Both the position numbers and the translations under genes were made by a program. Shown piece by piece: positions 42,001 to 50,855 of a stretch of DNA of 64,000 nt. The notes below the pieces were generated by a model that saw nothing but the letters and a program-made list of their open reading frames with translations, had not been told where the DNA came from and did not search any database. The DNA is from Amycolatopsis nivea (GTDB taxonomy: Bacteria > Actinomycetota > Actinomycetes > Mycobacteriales > Pseudonocardiaceae), in contig NZ_SDLT01000006.1 of NCBI RefSeq assembly GCF_004522235.1, positions 62,001 through 126,000 on the forward strand, written 5' to 3'. Position 1 is the stretch's first letter. Every line of letters begins with the position of its first letter.

Positions 42001-45000
42001 CGGATGCCGTTGAGCGCCAACGGAAAGGTGGATCGCCAGGCGTTGCCCGCACCGCCCGCTCCCGAGTCCGCCCCGGTGCGCACCGCTCCGGCGACGCCTG
42101 CCGAGCAGGCGGTCGCGCAGGCGTGGGCCGAGGTGCTCGGCCTCGACACGGTCGGCGCGGAGGACAACTTCTTCTCCCTCGGCGGCGACTCGATCGTGAG
42201 CCTGCAGGTGGTCGCCCGGATCCGCGCCGCGGGCTGGGCCGTGACACCGAAGCAGGTGTTCGAACATCAGACGGTGCGGGCGCTCGCCTCCGCCGCACGG
42301 GAGATCGCGGAGACCGATGTCCAGCAGGCAGAACAGGGTGTGGTGACCGGCCCGGTGCCGCTGACGCCGATCCAGCTCGCCATGCTGACCGAGCAGCGCC
42401 CGCCGGTGCCGGACCACTACAACCAGGCCGTTCTGCTGCGGGCGCGCCGCCCGGCGCCGCCGTCGGCCGTGGAAGCGGCGCTGCGCGAACTGTTGCGGCA
42501 CCACGACGCCCTGCGGCTGCGCGTCGAGCGGGCCGGCTCGGGCTGGCGGCAGGAACAGGCCGGGCTCTCCGGGATCCCGGAGCGGATTCTGACTGTGGAG
42601 GACCTTCGCGCGGTTCCGGAAGCCGACCGGCCTGCCCGGATCGCGGCATCGGCGGAACGCGCGCAAACCAGCCTCGACCTCGCGGCCGGCCGGCTGGTCG
42701 CCGCGGTCTATTTCGACCTCGGACCGGACGACTGCCGCCTGCTGGTGGTGGTGCACCACGTCGCGGTGGACGGTGTGTCCTGGCGCATCCTGCTCGAAGA
42801 CCTCGAAGCGGTGATGGCGCGGGGTGCGTCCGCGCTGCCGCCGAAAACGACCTCGTTCCGCGAGTGGGCACACCACCTGCGCCGCCGCGCGCGGAGCTCG
42901 GAGATACGCGGGGAAGCGGACTACTGGGCCGGACTCGCCGGCACCGCGGCGATTCCGCTCGACCTGCCGTCCGCCGAACCGCCCACTGTGTCCACAGTGG
43001 ACGTTGTGCGCACGAGGTTCGGCGCCGACGAGACGGCCGCCCTGCTGCGCGAGGTGCCGCAGGCGTATCGGACCCGGGTCAATGACGTCCTGCTCGCCGC
43101 GCTGGGACAGGCGCTCGGCGAGTGGCTCGACTCGTCGCGGGTGCTCGTCGAGCTGGAAAGCCACGGCCGCGACGCCGCGCCCGACGACCTCGACCTGTCG
43201 CGCACGGTGGGCTGGTTCACCAGCTTCCACCCGGTGCTGCTCGAGCTGGGTTCGGACGACGATCCGGGCGCGCTCCTGAAGCGGGTCAAAGAAGCGCAGC
43301 GCGCGGTGCCGCGCGGCGGCATCGGCTACGGGCTGCTGCGCTACCTCGGCGGCGCGCCGGAGCTCCGCGCCGCGCACCGCCCGCAGGTCGCGTTCAACTA
43401 CCTGGGCCAGTTCGACAGCTCCTTCCAGCCCGGCTCATGGTGGGAGCCCGCGCCGGAACCGGCCGGGCGGATGCACGACCCGAACGAGCCGAGGGAGAAC
43501 CTGCTCGACGTCACGGCCGCGGTCAGCGGCGGACAGCTCGAAGTCGCCTGGGGCTACAGCACCACCGTGCACCGCCCGGAAACGATCGAAGCGCTCGCCG
43601 CCTCCTTCGCCGACCGCCTGCGCGCCCTCGTCGCACACTGCTGTGCGCCGGGGACCGGCGGCTGGACGCCGTCCGATTTCCCGCTGTCCGCTTTGGACCA
43701 GGAAGCACTCGACCGGGTGCTGGCCGGCATGGACGGCGTCGCGGACGTCTACCCGCTGACCCCGATGCAGGAAGGCATGGTCTTCCACAGCGAACAGGGC
43801 GGCGGGCTTTACGTCGAACAGTTCACCTGCCGCCTCGAAGGCCCGTTGGACCCGGCAGCGCTGCGTGCGGCGTGGGAAGCGGTCGTGCAGCGGCACCCGG
43901 TGCTGCGCACTTCCGTGCACTGGCCGGGTCTGCCCGCTCCGGTGCAAGTGGTGCACGACTCGGTCTGTCCGGAATGGACGGAGCTGGACTGGCGCGACAC
44001 GCTCTCCTCCGAGCACCAACGCCGGCTCGACCAGTTCCTGGCGGACGACCGCGCACGCGGGTTCGCGCTGGACCGCCCGCCGTTGTTGCGCTTCGTGCTG
44101 ATCCGTCTCGCTGCCGACGACCACCGGTTCGTCTTCAGCCATCATCACCTGTTGCTGGACGGCTGGTCCTTCCCGAGAGTCACCGGCGAGGCATTCCAGA
44201 GGTACGAGGCCGCGGTCCGCGGCGTGCCGGCGGAACTCGCGCCCGCGCGGCCGTTCCGCGATTATCTGAGCTGGCTCGGCGAGCAGGATCCGGCGCGAGC
44301 GGAGTCGTACTGGCGCGAGCTGATGGCCGGCTACCGGCCGCCGGTCGAGACCGGCCGCGAGAACGGCGGGGAACCGGGTTGCCAGGAAGCCGAGCTCCCG
44401 GCGAGTTCGACCAGCAAGCTCGCCGAACTCGCGAAGCGTTGCCACGTCACGCTCAACACCGTGGTGCAAGCGGCGTGGGCAGTGCTCACCGCGCTTCGGC
44501 TCGGCTCCGACGACGTGGTGTTCGGCATGACGGTCTCCGGGCGTCCGCCGGAATTGCCCGGCGCGGACGACATCGTGGGCCTGCTGATCAACACCGTGCC
44601 GGTCCGGGCGGTCCTCCGGAGCGGGCAGCCGGTCGGCGAGTGGCTTTCCGAGGTCCAGCGGCAGCTCACCGAATCGCGCCAGCACGAGCACACGCCGCTG
44701 GCCCGCATCCACGCTCTCAGCGAGGCGCCGCGGGACCGTGCGTTGTTCGACAGCGCGGTCGTGTTCGAGAACTATCCCGCGTCTCGCACCGGCAGCGATG
44801 ACGAGACCGGTCTGCGCGTCCGTGACGTGCGGACCGACGCGCAGACCAACTATCCGCTGACTCTCGCCGCAGCACCGGGCGAGGAACTGCGACTGCAGCT
44901 GTGGCACGAGCGAGGGCGCTTCGACGGCGACGCGGCACGAACGCTGCTGGACCGGCTTGTCCGGATTCTCGACGGCATGGCCGAGGCGCCCGATGCGCCG

Positions 45001-47667
45001 GTGGAGAACCTGATGGCGCTCCCGGCCGACCAGCGCCGGATCCTCCTGGAACAGTGGGGCCGGACGCCGGGCAGGCCGCCTGCCGGCCAGTGCGTGCACG
45101 AGCTGTTCGCCGGCCAAGCGGCCCGCACCCCGGACGCGCCCGCCCTGCGGCACCGGGGCGGAACGGTCACCTACCGGGAGCTGGACGAACGGGCGAACCG
45201 CCTGGCGCACTGGCTGCGGGCGGCCGGGGTCGGCCCCGAAGACCGGGTCGCCCTGCTCCAGCAACGCGGAGTGGAGCTGATCGTTTCGACGCTGGCGGTG
45301 CTCAAGGCCGGCGGCGCGTACGTTCCGCTGGACGCCCGCAGTCCCGACGACCGGCTGGCCGCGATGGTCCGGCGCTGTGCGGTGAAAGCCGTCCTCACCG
45401 ACCGGGCCTCGGCGGCCCGGAACGTCGCCGGATCCGCCGCGGTGCGCGTGGTCGACACGGCAGCGGAGCGGACCGATTTCCCCGTGGCCGCACCGGATCT
45501 TCCGGTGCACCCGGCCGGCCTCGCCTATGTGATGCACACGTCCGGTTCCACGGGCGCGCCGAAGGGCGTCGCCGTCACGCACGCGGACGTCGTGGCTCTG
45601 GCCGCCGACTCGTCCTGGGCCGATGGCCATCGGCGGGTCCTTTTCCACTCGCCGCACGCATTCGACGCGGTCACCTACGAGGTCTGGGCGCCGCTGCTGT
45701 CCGGCGGCGAAGTAGTCGTCGCACCGGCCGGCGACCTCACCATCGACGACCTGGGCGAACTCGTCGCCGAGCACCAGATGACCGCGGCTTTCCTGACCTC
45801 CGGGCTGTTCCGCGTGCTTGCCGACGCCGCACCGTCCGCGCTGGCCGGTCTTCGCGAACTGTGGACCGGCGGCGACGCGGTGCCCGCCGACGCCGTGCGC
45901 CGCGTGCTGGCCGCATGCCCCGGCCTCGCGGTGACGGACGTCTACGGGCCGACCGAAACCACGACCTTCGCCACTCGGTTCCGGATGACCGACAGCGAGA
46001 CCGTGCCGTCGCCGGTCCCGATCGGCCGTCCGCTGGACGGCATGGCCGTGCGAGTTCTCGACGCGCGGCTGCGCCTGGCGCCGCCCGGCTCGGTCGGCGA
46101 ATTGTTCGTCGCCGGCGCGGGGGTGGCCCGCGGCTACCTCGGCCAGTCCGGCATGACCGCCGACCGGTTCCTGCCGGACCCGTTCGGCGAACCGGGCTCT
46201 CGCATGTACCGGACCGGCGACCTGGTGCGTTGGACCGCAGGCGGCGTGCTGGACTTCGTCGGCCGGACGGACGACCAGGTCAAGATCCGCGGCTTCCGGG
46301 TCGAGGTCGGCGAAATCGAAGCGGTGCTGCGCGCGCACCCCTCGGTCCGGGAGGCGATCGTCGTCGCGCACCGGGACGAAGGGGCAGGCTGGCGCCTCGT
46401 CGCGTACGTCGTGGGCGACAGCGATGCGGGCGACTTGGGCGCGCACTGCCGCTCGGCGCTGCCGGACTACCTGGTCCCCTCGGCAGTGCTGACCCTGGGC
46501 GAACTTCCGTTGACTCGCAACGGAAAAATCGACCGGGACGCGCTGCCCGCGCCGGTCGGTCCGACGCTCGCGGCGGAGTACGTCCCGCCGCAAACCCCTG
46601 TGCAGGCAGTGATCGCCGCGGTCTGGCAGGACGTGCTGGGAGTCCCGCGCATCGGCGCGCACGACAACTTCTTCGACGCGGGCGGGCATTCCATGGTCGC
46701 GCTGCGGCTGGTGGGGGAGTTGCGCCGGATTCTCGGCCGCGCAGTGTCGCTGGCCGACCTGTACGGCAACCCGACGCCCGCGGAACTCGCCGAGGCACTG
46801 GAGCAGCCGCGCGAGGGCTGGCCGCGCTCGATTATCACGTTGCGCGCCGGAACCGCCGAGCCACCGCTGTTCTGCATGCACCCGAAGAACGGCACCGTCT
46901 TCTGCTTCACCTCGCTGGCCCGCGTACTGCCCGGGGAAGGCCCGGTCTACGGCGTGCAAGCGCACTCCCTCGAACTGGCGCGCGCACCGCACGAATCGAT
47001 CGAGGAGATGGCTGCCGCGTATGTGGCGGACATCCGGAAGGTGCAGCCGGAGGGCGCGTATCACCTGTGCGGATACTCGCTCGGCGGCCTGATCGCGTAC
47101 GAGATGGCCCGGCAATTGCGCGCGGCCGGGCACGAGGTGGCACGTCTGGTTCTGCTCGACAGCAGTCCCGACCTCGGGCCGGACTTCCCGTCGCTCGCCG
47201 AATTCGAGGCGATGGACGACGTGCGATTCCTCGCAAGCGAGTTCGCCGAACACCTGCCAGTGACCGAAGCGCGGTTGCGCGCGCTGCCCGAGGACGAACG
47301 GCTGCCGCACGTGGTCGCGCTGGCCGACGAAGCGGGTTTGCTGGCCGAGCACATGGACCTGCGCACGATGCGCCAGTACGTGGACATCGCCCGCGCGCAC
47401 ACGCGAGCTGCGCTGGCCTACCGTCCGCGACCCCACGCCGGAGCGGCGTTGCTGCTGCGCTGCGCCGACCCGGACGAACCGCCGGACAGCGATCCGGCGT
47501 GGGGCTGGGGCGAGCTGGCCCGCGGCGGCCTCGAGGTCCGGCTGGTGCCGGGCAGCCATCTGACCATGCTCGACCCGCCGCACGTCGCGGCACTGGCCGA
47601 GCACCTGCGCACTCCGCCGGCCGGCGGACGGCCCCCCAGCGAGAACGGACAGGCGATGCGGACATGA
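39070..47667 (+). CDS. Terminal NRPS: C-A(Orn/Dab)-T-E-C-A(Val-like)-T-TE
   Basis: Last NRPS, 2865 residues, three bases after the previous stop. A short N-terminal helix (AKQRLLARLLRERGI) looks like a docking segment. C1 (LPLSFAQQRMWFLD, LCL-like; HHIVSDGWS ~178). A1 (FDVFTGD ~690, AEFVP, LISGAD, NSYGVTEATID) gives DVGELSSIDK, matching ornithine/diaminobutyrate codes. T1 (LGGDSI ~1037), then E (HHVAVDGVSW ~1230; ESHGRD), predicting D-Orn or D-Dab. C2 is DCL-like (YPLTPMQEG; HHHLLLDGWS ~1692). A2 (FDAVTYE ~2200, AFLTS, LWTGGDA, DVYGPTETTTF) gives DAYFWGVTFK, probably an aliphatic residue such as Val but uncertain. T2 has GGHSM (~2538). The type I thioesterase has GYSLGG with the nucleophilic Ser near 2670 and a late GSH histidine; it should release or cyclise the peptide. 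Confidence 0.95.
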   Translation: MTDQHVPDARAAEAKQRLLARLLRERGIALPDPDRIVPAGRTDDLPLSFAQQRMWFLDQVEPGQSTYHIAMSARIDGPLRAGSLRAGLESVLARHDALRSAFHSREGLVRQSVRPAVPTPMSAVDLSGLPSAEAERVLPGLAARAAQAPFDLTRPPLLRLTLFRVSARDHVMVLATHHIVSDGWSLGVLVRELGEVYLARAEGRPPALAALPVQYQDYAAWQRDRLAGDWIEGEVAWWREELAGAPDLADLPADFPRPPVQSFRGATVAFTWPGELVERLHALARSQDATLFMVLLAGFSAALARYTRQDDVVVGTPVAGRTRSELAGLIGLFVNTLALRTRCDDSADFRSLLARVRRTCLDAFSHQDLPFERLVEALRPDRSLSYSPLVQVFFDVQNTPGGEVEWPGLRLRPFAGGEALLGTTAKFDLSMSLRETPDGLEGTLEYNTDLFAAGTVQRMAEHCRNLLSEAVARPAEPMRSLSMLAPGERTRALAAARPDRPVRPGRSLHELVEQHAALRPDAVAVTGDGRTLTYAALNAAANRLARALRERGAGPETRVGVLLRRSPDLIVAVLAVLKAGAAYVPVDPDHPRERQAMLLSDAGADLLIAEEALSDFPLVRPRAPEHSAGNLPGRAKPGNLAYVVYTSGSTGRPKGVQVTHRNLASAIEAWHAAYDLVPDDRHLQMASAAFDVFTGDVARALGSGATLVLCPRDLLLEPASLAESTDAHGITCAEFVPVVLRHVAAALRGRRLGALRLLISGADAWPAQEYARAREIVGPGGRVVNSYGVTEATIDNTWFESDSGPEGALTPIGGPLGHSRTHVLDRHGNPVPPGVPGELFLGGDAVARGYLGRPGLTAARFVPDPFGEPGTRFYRTGDLVRRNARGDLEFLGRADHQVKIRGHRVEPGEVEAVLDAHPAVSGSVVVARAESGADARLVGYVVAAPGAERGGLAETLRAHAAQSLPPYLVPSAIVLLDRMPLSANGKVDRQALPAPPAPESAPVRTAPATPAEQAVAQAWAEVLGLDTVGAEDNFFSLGGDSIVSLQVVARIRAAGWAVTPKQVFEHQTVRALASAAREIAETDVQQAEQGVVTGPVPLTPIQLAMLTEQRPPVPDHYNQAVLLRARRPAPPSAVEAALRELLRHHDALRLRVERAGSGWRQEQAGLSGIPERILTVEDLRAVPEADRPARIAASAERAQTSLDLAAGRLVAAVYFDLGPDDCRLLVVVHHVAVDGVSWRILLEDLEAVMARGASALPPKTTSFREWAHHLRRRARSSEIRGEADYWAGLAGTAAIPLDLPSAEPPTVSTVDVVRTRFGADETAALLREVPQAYRTRVNDVLLAALGQALGEWLDSSRVLVELESHGRDAAPDDLDLSRTVGWFTSFHPVLLELGSDDDPGALLKRVKEAQRAVPRGGIGYGLLRYLGGAPELRAAHRPQVAFNYLGQFDSSFQPGSWWEPAPEPAGRMHDPNEPRENLLDVTAAVSGGQLEVAWGYSTTVHRPETIEALAASFADRLRALVAHCCAPGTGGWTPSDFPLSALDQEALDRVLAGMDGVADVYPLTPMQEGMVFHSEQGGGLYVEQFTCRLEGPLDPAALRAAWEAVVQRHPVLRTSVHWPGLPAPVQVVHDSVCPEWTELDWRDTLSSEHQRRLDQFLADDRARGFALDRPPLLRFVLIRLAADDHRFVFSHHHLLLDGWSFPRVTGEAFQRYEAAVRGVPAELAPARPFRDYLSWLGEQDPARAESYWRELMAGYRPPVETGRENGGEPGCQEAELPASSTSKLAELAKRCHVTLNTVVQAAWAVLTALRLGSDDVVFGMTVSGRPPELPGADDIVGLLINTVPVRAVLRSGQPVGEWLSEVQRQLTESRQHEHTPLARIHALSEAPRDRALFDSAVVFENYPASRTGSDDETGLRVRDVRTDAQTNYPLTLAAAPGEELRLQLWHERGRFDGDAARTLLDRLVRILDGMAEAPDAPVENLMALPADQRRILLEQWGRTPGRPPAGQCVHELFAGQAARTPDAPALRHRGGTVTYRELDERANRLAHWLRAAGVGPEDRVALLQQRGVELIVSTLAVLKAGGAYVPLDARSPDDRLAAMVRRCAVKAVLTDRASAARNVAGSAAVRVVDTAAERTDFPVAAPDLPVHPAGLAYVMHTSGSTGAPKGVAVTHADVVALAADSSWADGHRRVLFHSPHAFDAVTYEVWAPLLSGGEVVVAPAGDLTIDDLGELVAEHQMTAAFLTSGLFRVLADAAPSALAGLRELWTGGDAVPADAVRRVLAACPGLAVTDVYGPTETTTFATRFRMTDSETVPSPVPIGRPLDGMAVRVLDARLRLAPPGSVGELFVAGAGVARGYLGQSGMTADRFLPDPFGEPGSRMYRTGDLVRWTAGGVLDFVGRTDDQVKIRGFRVEVGEIEAVLRAHPSVREAIVVAHRDEGAGWRLVAYVVGDSDAGDLGAHCRSALPDYLVPSAVLTLGELPLTRNGKIDRDALPAPVGPTLAAEYVPPQTPVQAVIAAVWQDVLGVPRIGAHDNFFDAGGHSMVALRLVGELRRILGRAVSLADLYGNPTPAELAEALEQPREGWPRSIITLRAGTAEPPLFCMHPKNGTVFCFTSLARVLPGEGPVYGVQAHSLELARAPHESIEEMAAAYVADIRKVQPEGAYHLCGYSLGGLIAYEMARQLRAAGHEVARLVLLDSSPDLGPDFPSLAEFEAMDDVRFLASEFAEHLPVTEARLRALPEDERLPHVVALADEAGLLAEHMDLRTMRQYVDIARAHTRAALAYRPRPHAGAALLLRCADPDEPPDSDPAWGWGELARGGLEVRLVPGSHLTMLDPPHVAALAEHLRTPPAGGRPPSENGQAMRT

Positions 47668-48626
47668 CTTCCGAGAGCGGCAAGGCCGTCGAGGTGACCG
47701 GGCTGACCAAGGTCTACCGCGCCGGATCGGGAACGCGCCGGGTGGTCGACGGTCTGCACCTGGCCATCGAGCACGGCCAGGTGCTCGGCCTGCTCGGCGT
47801 GAACGGGGCGGGCAAGACGACCACCATCAAGATGATCTGCGGACTGGTCACCCCCACCTCGGGCGAATTGCGCGTCAACGGCTGCGACGTGCGCCGCTCG
47901 CGGCGGCGCGCGATGGCGCAGATCGGTGCGGTGCTGGAAGGCACCCGCAACATCTACTGGCAGCTCTCGGCATGGGAGAACCTTCGGTACTTCGCCCGGC
48001 TCAAGGGTTCCCGGGGCACCGCCTGGCGGGAGCGAGCCGAGCAGCTGCTGCGCGACCTGGAGCTGTGGGAGCGCAGGCACGAGCCGGTCACCCGGTTTTC
48101 CCGCGGCATGCAGCAAAAAGTGGCGATCGCCTGCGCGCTGATCGGCGACCCGCCGGTGATCCTGCTCGACGAGCCGACGCTCGGACTGGACGCGCAGGCC
48201 TCGCGCACCGTGCGGCTCTGGGTGGACCGGCTGGCCCGCGAGGAGGGCCGCACCGTGCTGCTCACCTCGCACCAGCTGGAGGTCGTCCAGGACCTGTGCG
48301 ACCGGGTGGCGGTGATCCACCAGGGCCGGATGCTGATCGACAAGCCGGTGAAGGAACTGCTGGCGCTGTTCGGCAAGGACAGCTACGAAATCCGGCTGGG
48401 CGGGCATCTCGACGCCCGCGAACCGGCCTGGCGGGACCTGGAGGTCACCGCGCGGGACGGCGAGATCACCCTCTCCGGCGAGATCAACGACCAGGAGGAA
48501 CTACACGAACTCCTGGCGCACGCGCGCAGCCGGTCGCTGACCGTGCTCGGGATCAATCGCCTCGAGCCGACACTGGAGGAAGTCTTCTTGCGAGTGGTCC
48601 AGGACGAGCAGGAGCTGCGACGATGA
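47664..48626 (+). CDS. ABC-2 exporter, ATP-binding protein
   Basis: A 320-residue ATPase of the drug/antibiotic-export ABC class. Walker A is GVNGAGKTT (near 48), the signature is FSRGMQQK, Walker B is VILLDEPTLGLD, and the switch histidine is in TSHQLE. The ATG overlaps the stop of the terminal NRPS by four bases and its own stop overlaps the permease start, so it is the operon's dedicated exporter: it probably exports the finished peptide and may give self-resistance. The C-terminal regulatory extension is normal for this class. Confidence 0.95.
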   Translation: MTSESGKAVEVTGLTKVYRAGSGTRRVVDGLHLAIEHGQVLGLLGVNGAGKTTTIKMICGLVTPTSGELRVNGCDVRRSRRRAMAQIGAVLEGTRNIYWQLSAWENLRYFARLKGSRGTAWRERAEQLLRDLELWERRHEPVTRFSRGMQQKVAIACALIGDPPVILLDEPTLGLDAQASRTVRLWVDRLAREEGRTVLLTSHQLEVVQDLCDRVAVIHQGRMLIDKPVKELLALFGKDSYEIRLGGHLDAREPAWRDLEVTARDGEITLSGEINDQEELHELLAHARSRSLTVLGINRLEPTLEEVFLRVVQDEQELRR

Positions 48627-49411
48627 GCGCGGCGGTGCACGTGGTGCTGGCCGAGGCGCGCAAAGGCCTGCGCGTCAACTGGTACTACAAGTTCAACATG
48701 GTGATGCAACTCGTCACGCTCACTGCGATCTTCCTTTTCCTGGTGTTCTTCCTCGGCCACGGTTCCATGGACCCCGGGCAGCTCACCTCGGCACTGCTGG
48801 GCTACGTGGTGTGGTTCTACGCCGTCAACATGGTCAGCTGGGTGGGCATCGATCTGGTCAGCGAGGCGCAGACCGGCACGCTGGAACAGATGTGCATGTC
48901 GGTGAGCCAGCCCGAACTGCTGCTGGTCGGCAGGGCGGTCGCGGCGCTGGTCACCACCACCGGACTGGTCGCCGTGCTCGACCTGGTGCTGCTCGCGAGT
49001 TTCGGCGTGTCCGTCCCGGTGTCCGGCGGCGGCTTGCTGATGCTCGCCCTGACCTTGACCGGCCTGTTCGGCTTCGGCCTGATGATCGGCGGTGCGATGC
49101 TGGTCTTCAAGCACGTCGGGGCGCTCGCGAACCTGATGATCAACATGATCATCTTCACCAACGGCACGCTGCTGCCGGTGGACGAGTTCCCGCGCTGGCT
49201 CACCACGATCGCCAACAGCCTGCCCAGCACGCAAGGGGTCACCATGCTCCGCGAATCGGTGCTGCAGGGCCGGTCGCTGGCCGCGATGTGGTCCGACGGC
49301 GGGCTGCCCGGGCTGCTCCTGAACACCGGGATCTACCTCGGGCTCGGCGTGCTGGTGTTCGAGGTGGGCATCCGCAGGGCACGGGTGCGCGGGTCGCTCG
49401 GCCAGTACTGA
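48623..49411 (+). CDS. ABC-2 exporter, permease
   Basis: A 262-residue integral membrane protein with about six hydrophobic segments (for example LVTLTAIFLFLVFFL, LLGYVVWFYAVNMV, LIGGAML-type stretches and a C-terminal LNTGIYLGLGVLVFEVG). The pattern matches the ABC-2 permease family. ATG overlaps the ATPase stop by four bases. It is the last gene of the right operon; strong hairpins follow at 49505-49639. Confidence 0.93.
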   Translation: MSAAVHVVLAEARKGLRVNWYYKFNMVMQLVTLTAIFLFLVFFLGHGSMDPGQLTSALLGYVVWFYAVNMVSWVGIDLVSEAQTGTLEQMCMSVSQPELLLVGRAVAALVTTTGLVAVLDLVLLASFGVSVPVSGGGLLMLALTLTGLFGFGLMIGGAMLVFKHVGALANLMINMIIFTNGTLLPVDEFPRWLTTIANSLPSTQGVTMLRESVLQGRSLAAMWSDGGLPGLLLNTGIYLGLGVLVFEVGIRRARVRGSLGQY

Positions 49412-49504
49412 GCGGAGCTGCCGAACGGCGCCGCAGGGGCCGGAGCGGAACCGTTCGCCGCCCCGCCCTGCGCGGCTCCGCATCCCGTCTCGGTGCGCAG
49501 TGAT

Positions 49505-49553
49505 CCGGCAAGGTCCCTTGCGGCAACACGGTTCCCGCGAGGGACCTTGCCGG
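49505..49553. terminator. Strong hairpin terminator after the NRPS-exporter operon
   Basis: Perfect 14-base inverted repeat (arms 49505-49518 and 49540-49553, CCGGCAAGGTCCCT in the left arm), extended inward by five more pairs including one T-G wobble, with an 11-base loop. It lies about 95 bases after the permease stop. There is no long U-tract, which is usual in actinomycetes; the hairpin is symmetrical and may act in both directions. Confidence 0.8.
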
Positions 49554-49611
49554 TTTCCCAGTCCTGCCAGAGCATTTCGCGGATCTCATGCCGGAGCAGG
49601 AGCCGCGAAAA

Positions 49612-49639
49612 GTGCGCCGCACCCACCGGTGCGGCGCAC
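49612..49639 (-). terminator. Hairpin terminator after the aspartyl-hydroxylase-family gene
   Basis: Perfect 11-base inverted repeat (GTGCGCCGCAC at 49612-49622, GTGCGGCGCAC at 49629-49639) with a six-base loop, 17 bases beyond the stop of the minus-strand gene at 49656. With the hairpin at 49505-49553 it insulates two convergent transcription units. Confidence 0.75.
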
Positions 49640-49655
49640 GTGCGGTTTCGCCGGT

Positions 49656-50654
49656 TCAGCTCGCCAGCGCGGGCTGCTCCCGGACCGCCTCGATCACCTG
49701 GTTGCCGCGCCGGTAGCGGAACACGATCCGCGGCGCTGGGCCGGCCGGGTCCAGCACCATGCTCTGTTCGTGCGTCCAGCACAGCGGGCGGAACTCGCGG
49801 TCCCCGATGTGGGCGAGCGCGGTCTCGTGCTCGCCCAGCCGCAGGACGAGCCGGTCGTCCTGTACTCGCAGTTCTGCTTCGGCGTCCTCGCCGGAATCCC
49901 ATTCTTCCGCGGTGGGCAGTTCCGGATGCGGTTTCAGGAAAGCCGCCGGCATCCGGATCGTTCCGTGCACGCTGCGCAGCTGACCCGGCAGCGCGCGTTC
50001 CTCCCGGAAGAACAGCACCTCGTCCTCGGCGATCTGCGCGCGTACGTCCGGCGGGAAGAGGTCGAAAAGCCCGGGCGCGACATAACAGTCGATGATCAGG
50101 TGGACACGCGCCGCGGAACCGCGATTGTAGAGCGAATGCGGAAGCCCGAAATTCGCGTACCAGAATTCGCTCGGCTTCCACCGCTGGTCAGCGCCGTTGA
50201 TCGTCAGCACCGCGTCGTCGCTGGTTTCCACCGGAATGTGCAGTCGCACCCATCCGACCGGCAGGCCGTACGGGCTGTCAGTGTGTTCTTGCACTTCCGC
50301 GCCTGCCGCCAGCGAACTGAACCGCACGCCGCGGATCGGCACGTCCATGCTGTCGAGGATTTCCCGCACGTACGGGGTCAGTTCCAGGTAGGAGGTGTCG
50401 GCGAAGTCCTCCAGTCCGCCCGCGTTGCGGCCGATTTTCTCCAGGTCGCCGCCAGGGCAGCGCAGCACCAGGACATCCCAGCCGGTCTGCTCGCCCTCCG
50501 CCGGCTCCGCGTCCGCGGCGGCCGGGTTGGCATGGATGAGGAAGTGCTTCTCCACCGCGGCCAAGTCCGCGCGCAGCCGCTCCGGCTCGATGACGGGCAG
50601 CAGCTTGACCGCATCCGGCGGGCCTGCTGGCCGGGTTGCCGTGGACGTTCCCAT
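49656..50654 (-). CDS. Aspartyl/asparaginyl beta-hydroxylase-family dioxygenase
   Basis: A 332-residue protein whose N-terminal half matches the Asp/Arg hydroxylase (AspH-like) Fe(II)/2-oxoglutarate family: EVQEHTDSPYG supplies the first iron histidine, then RLHIPVETSDDAVLTI, W-K-P-S-E-F-WYANFGLPHSLYN supplies the second, and ARVHLIID follows with the arginine expected to hold 2-oxoglutarate. This family usually lacks the acidic iron ligand. The C-terminal ~110 residues (from PGLFDLFPPDVRAQ) form an extra region I do not recognise. I chose the ATG at 50654 because AAAGGCGAG sits just upstream; a GTG at 50669 is possible. It is convergent to the NRPS operon but shares a promoter element with it, so it may hydroxylate a cluster residue. 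Substrate unknown. Confidence 0.88.
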   Translation of the reverse strand: MGTSTATRPAGPPDAVKLLPVIEPERLRADLAAVEKHFLIHANPAAADAEPAEGEQTGWDVLVLRCPGGDLEKIGRNAGGLEDFADTSYLELTPYVREILDSMDVPIRGVRFSSLAAGAEVQEHTDSPYGLPVGWVRLHIPVETSDDAVLTINGADQRWKPSEFWYANFGLPHSLYNRGSAARVHLIIDCYVAPGLFDLFPPDVRAQIAEDEVLFFREERALPGQLRSVHGTIRMPAAFLKPHPELPTAEEWDSGEDAEAELRVQDDRLVLRLGEHETALAHIGDREFRPLCWTHEQSMVLDPAGPAPRIVFRYRRGNQVIEAVREQPALAS

Positions 50655-50785
50655 GTGCTCGCCTTTCACCGGTGCGCAGCCGGATATCGGGGATTCGGCG
50701 GAAGCGCGGCGGCGCGGGCATTCACGCCGTGCGCATTATGCCGGTCATCGTACTACGGAAAAATGGCTCGCGGGACAGTTTTCCG

Positions 50786-50811
50786 ATTGCGGCGAATTAC
50801 GATTATTGCGC
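50786..50811. promoter_or_regulatory. Copy 2 of the shared 26-base candidate operator
   Basis: Same ATTGC..CGAATTACGAT.ATTGCGC pattern as at 19858-19883, differing only at the three variable positions. A CGCGGGACA block also lies beside both copies (50769 here, 19821 there). It occupies the divergent gap between the minus-strand hydroxylase gene (start 50654) and the plus-strand DUF2236 gene (start 50856), so it could control either or both. Confidence 0.55.
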
Positions 50812-50855
50812 TCGCCGGCCGCGCCGGAGACGAACTCGGCGTATGCTGGCGGGCG

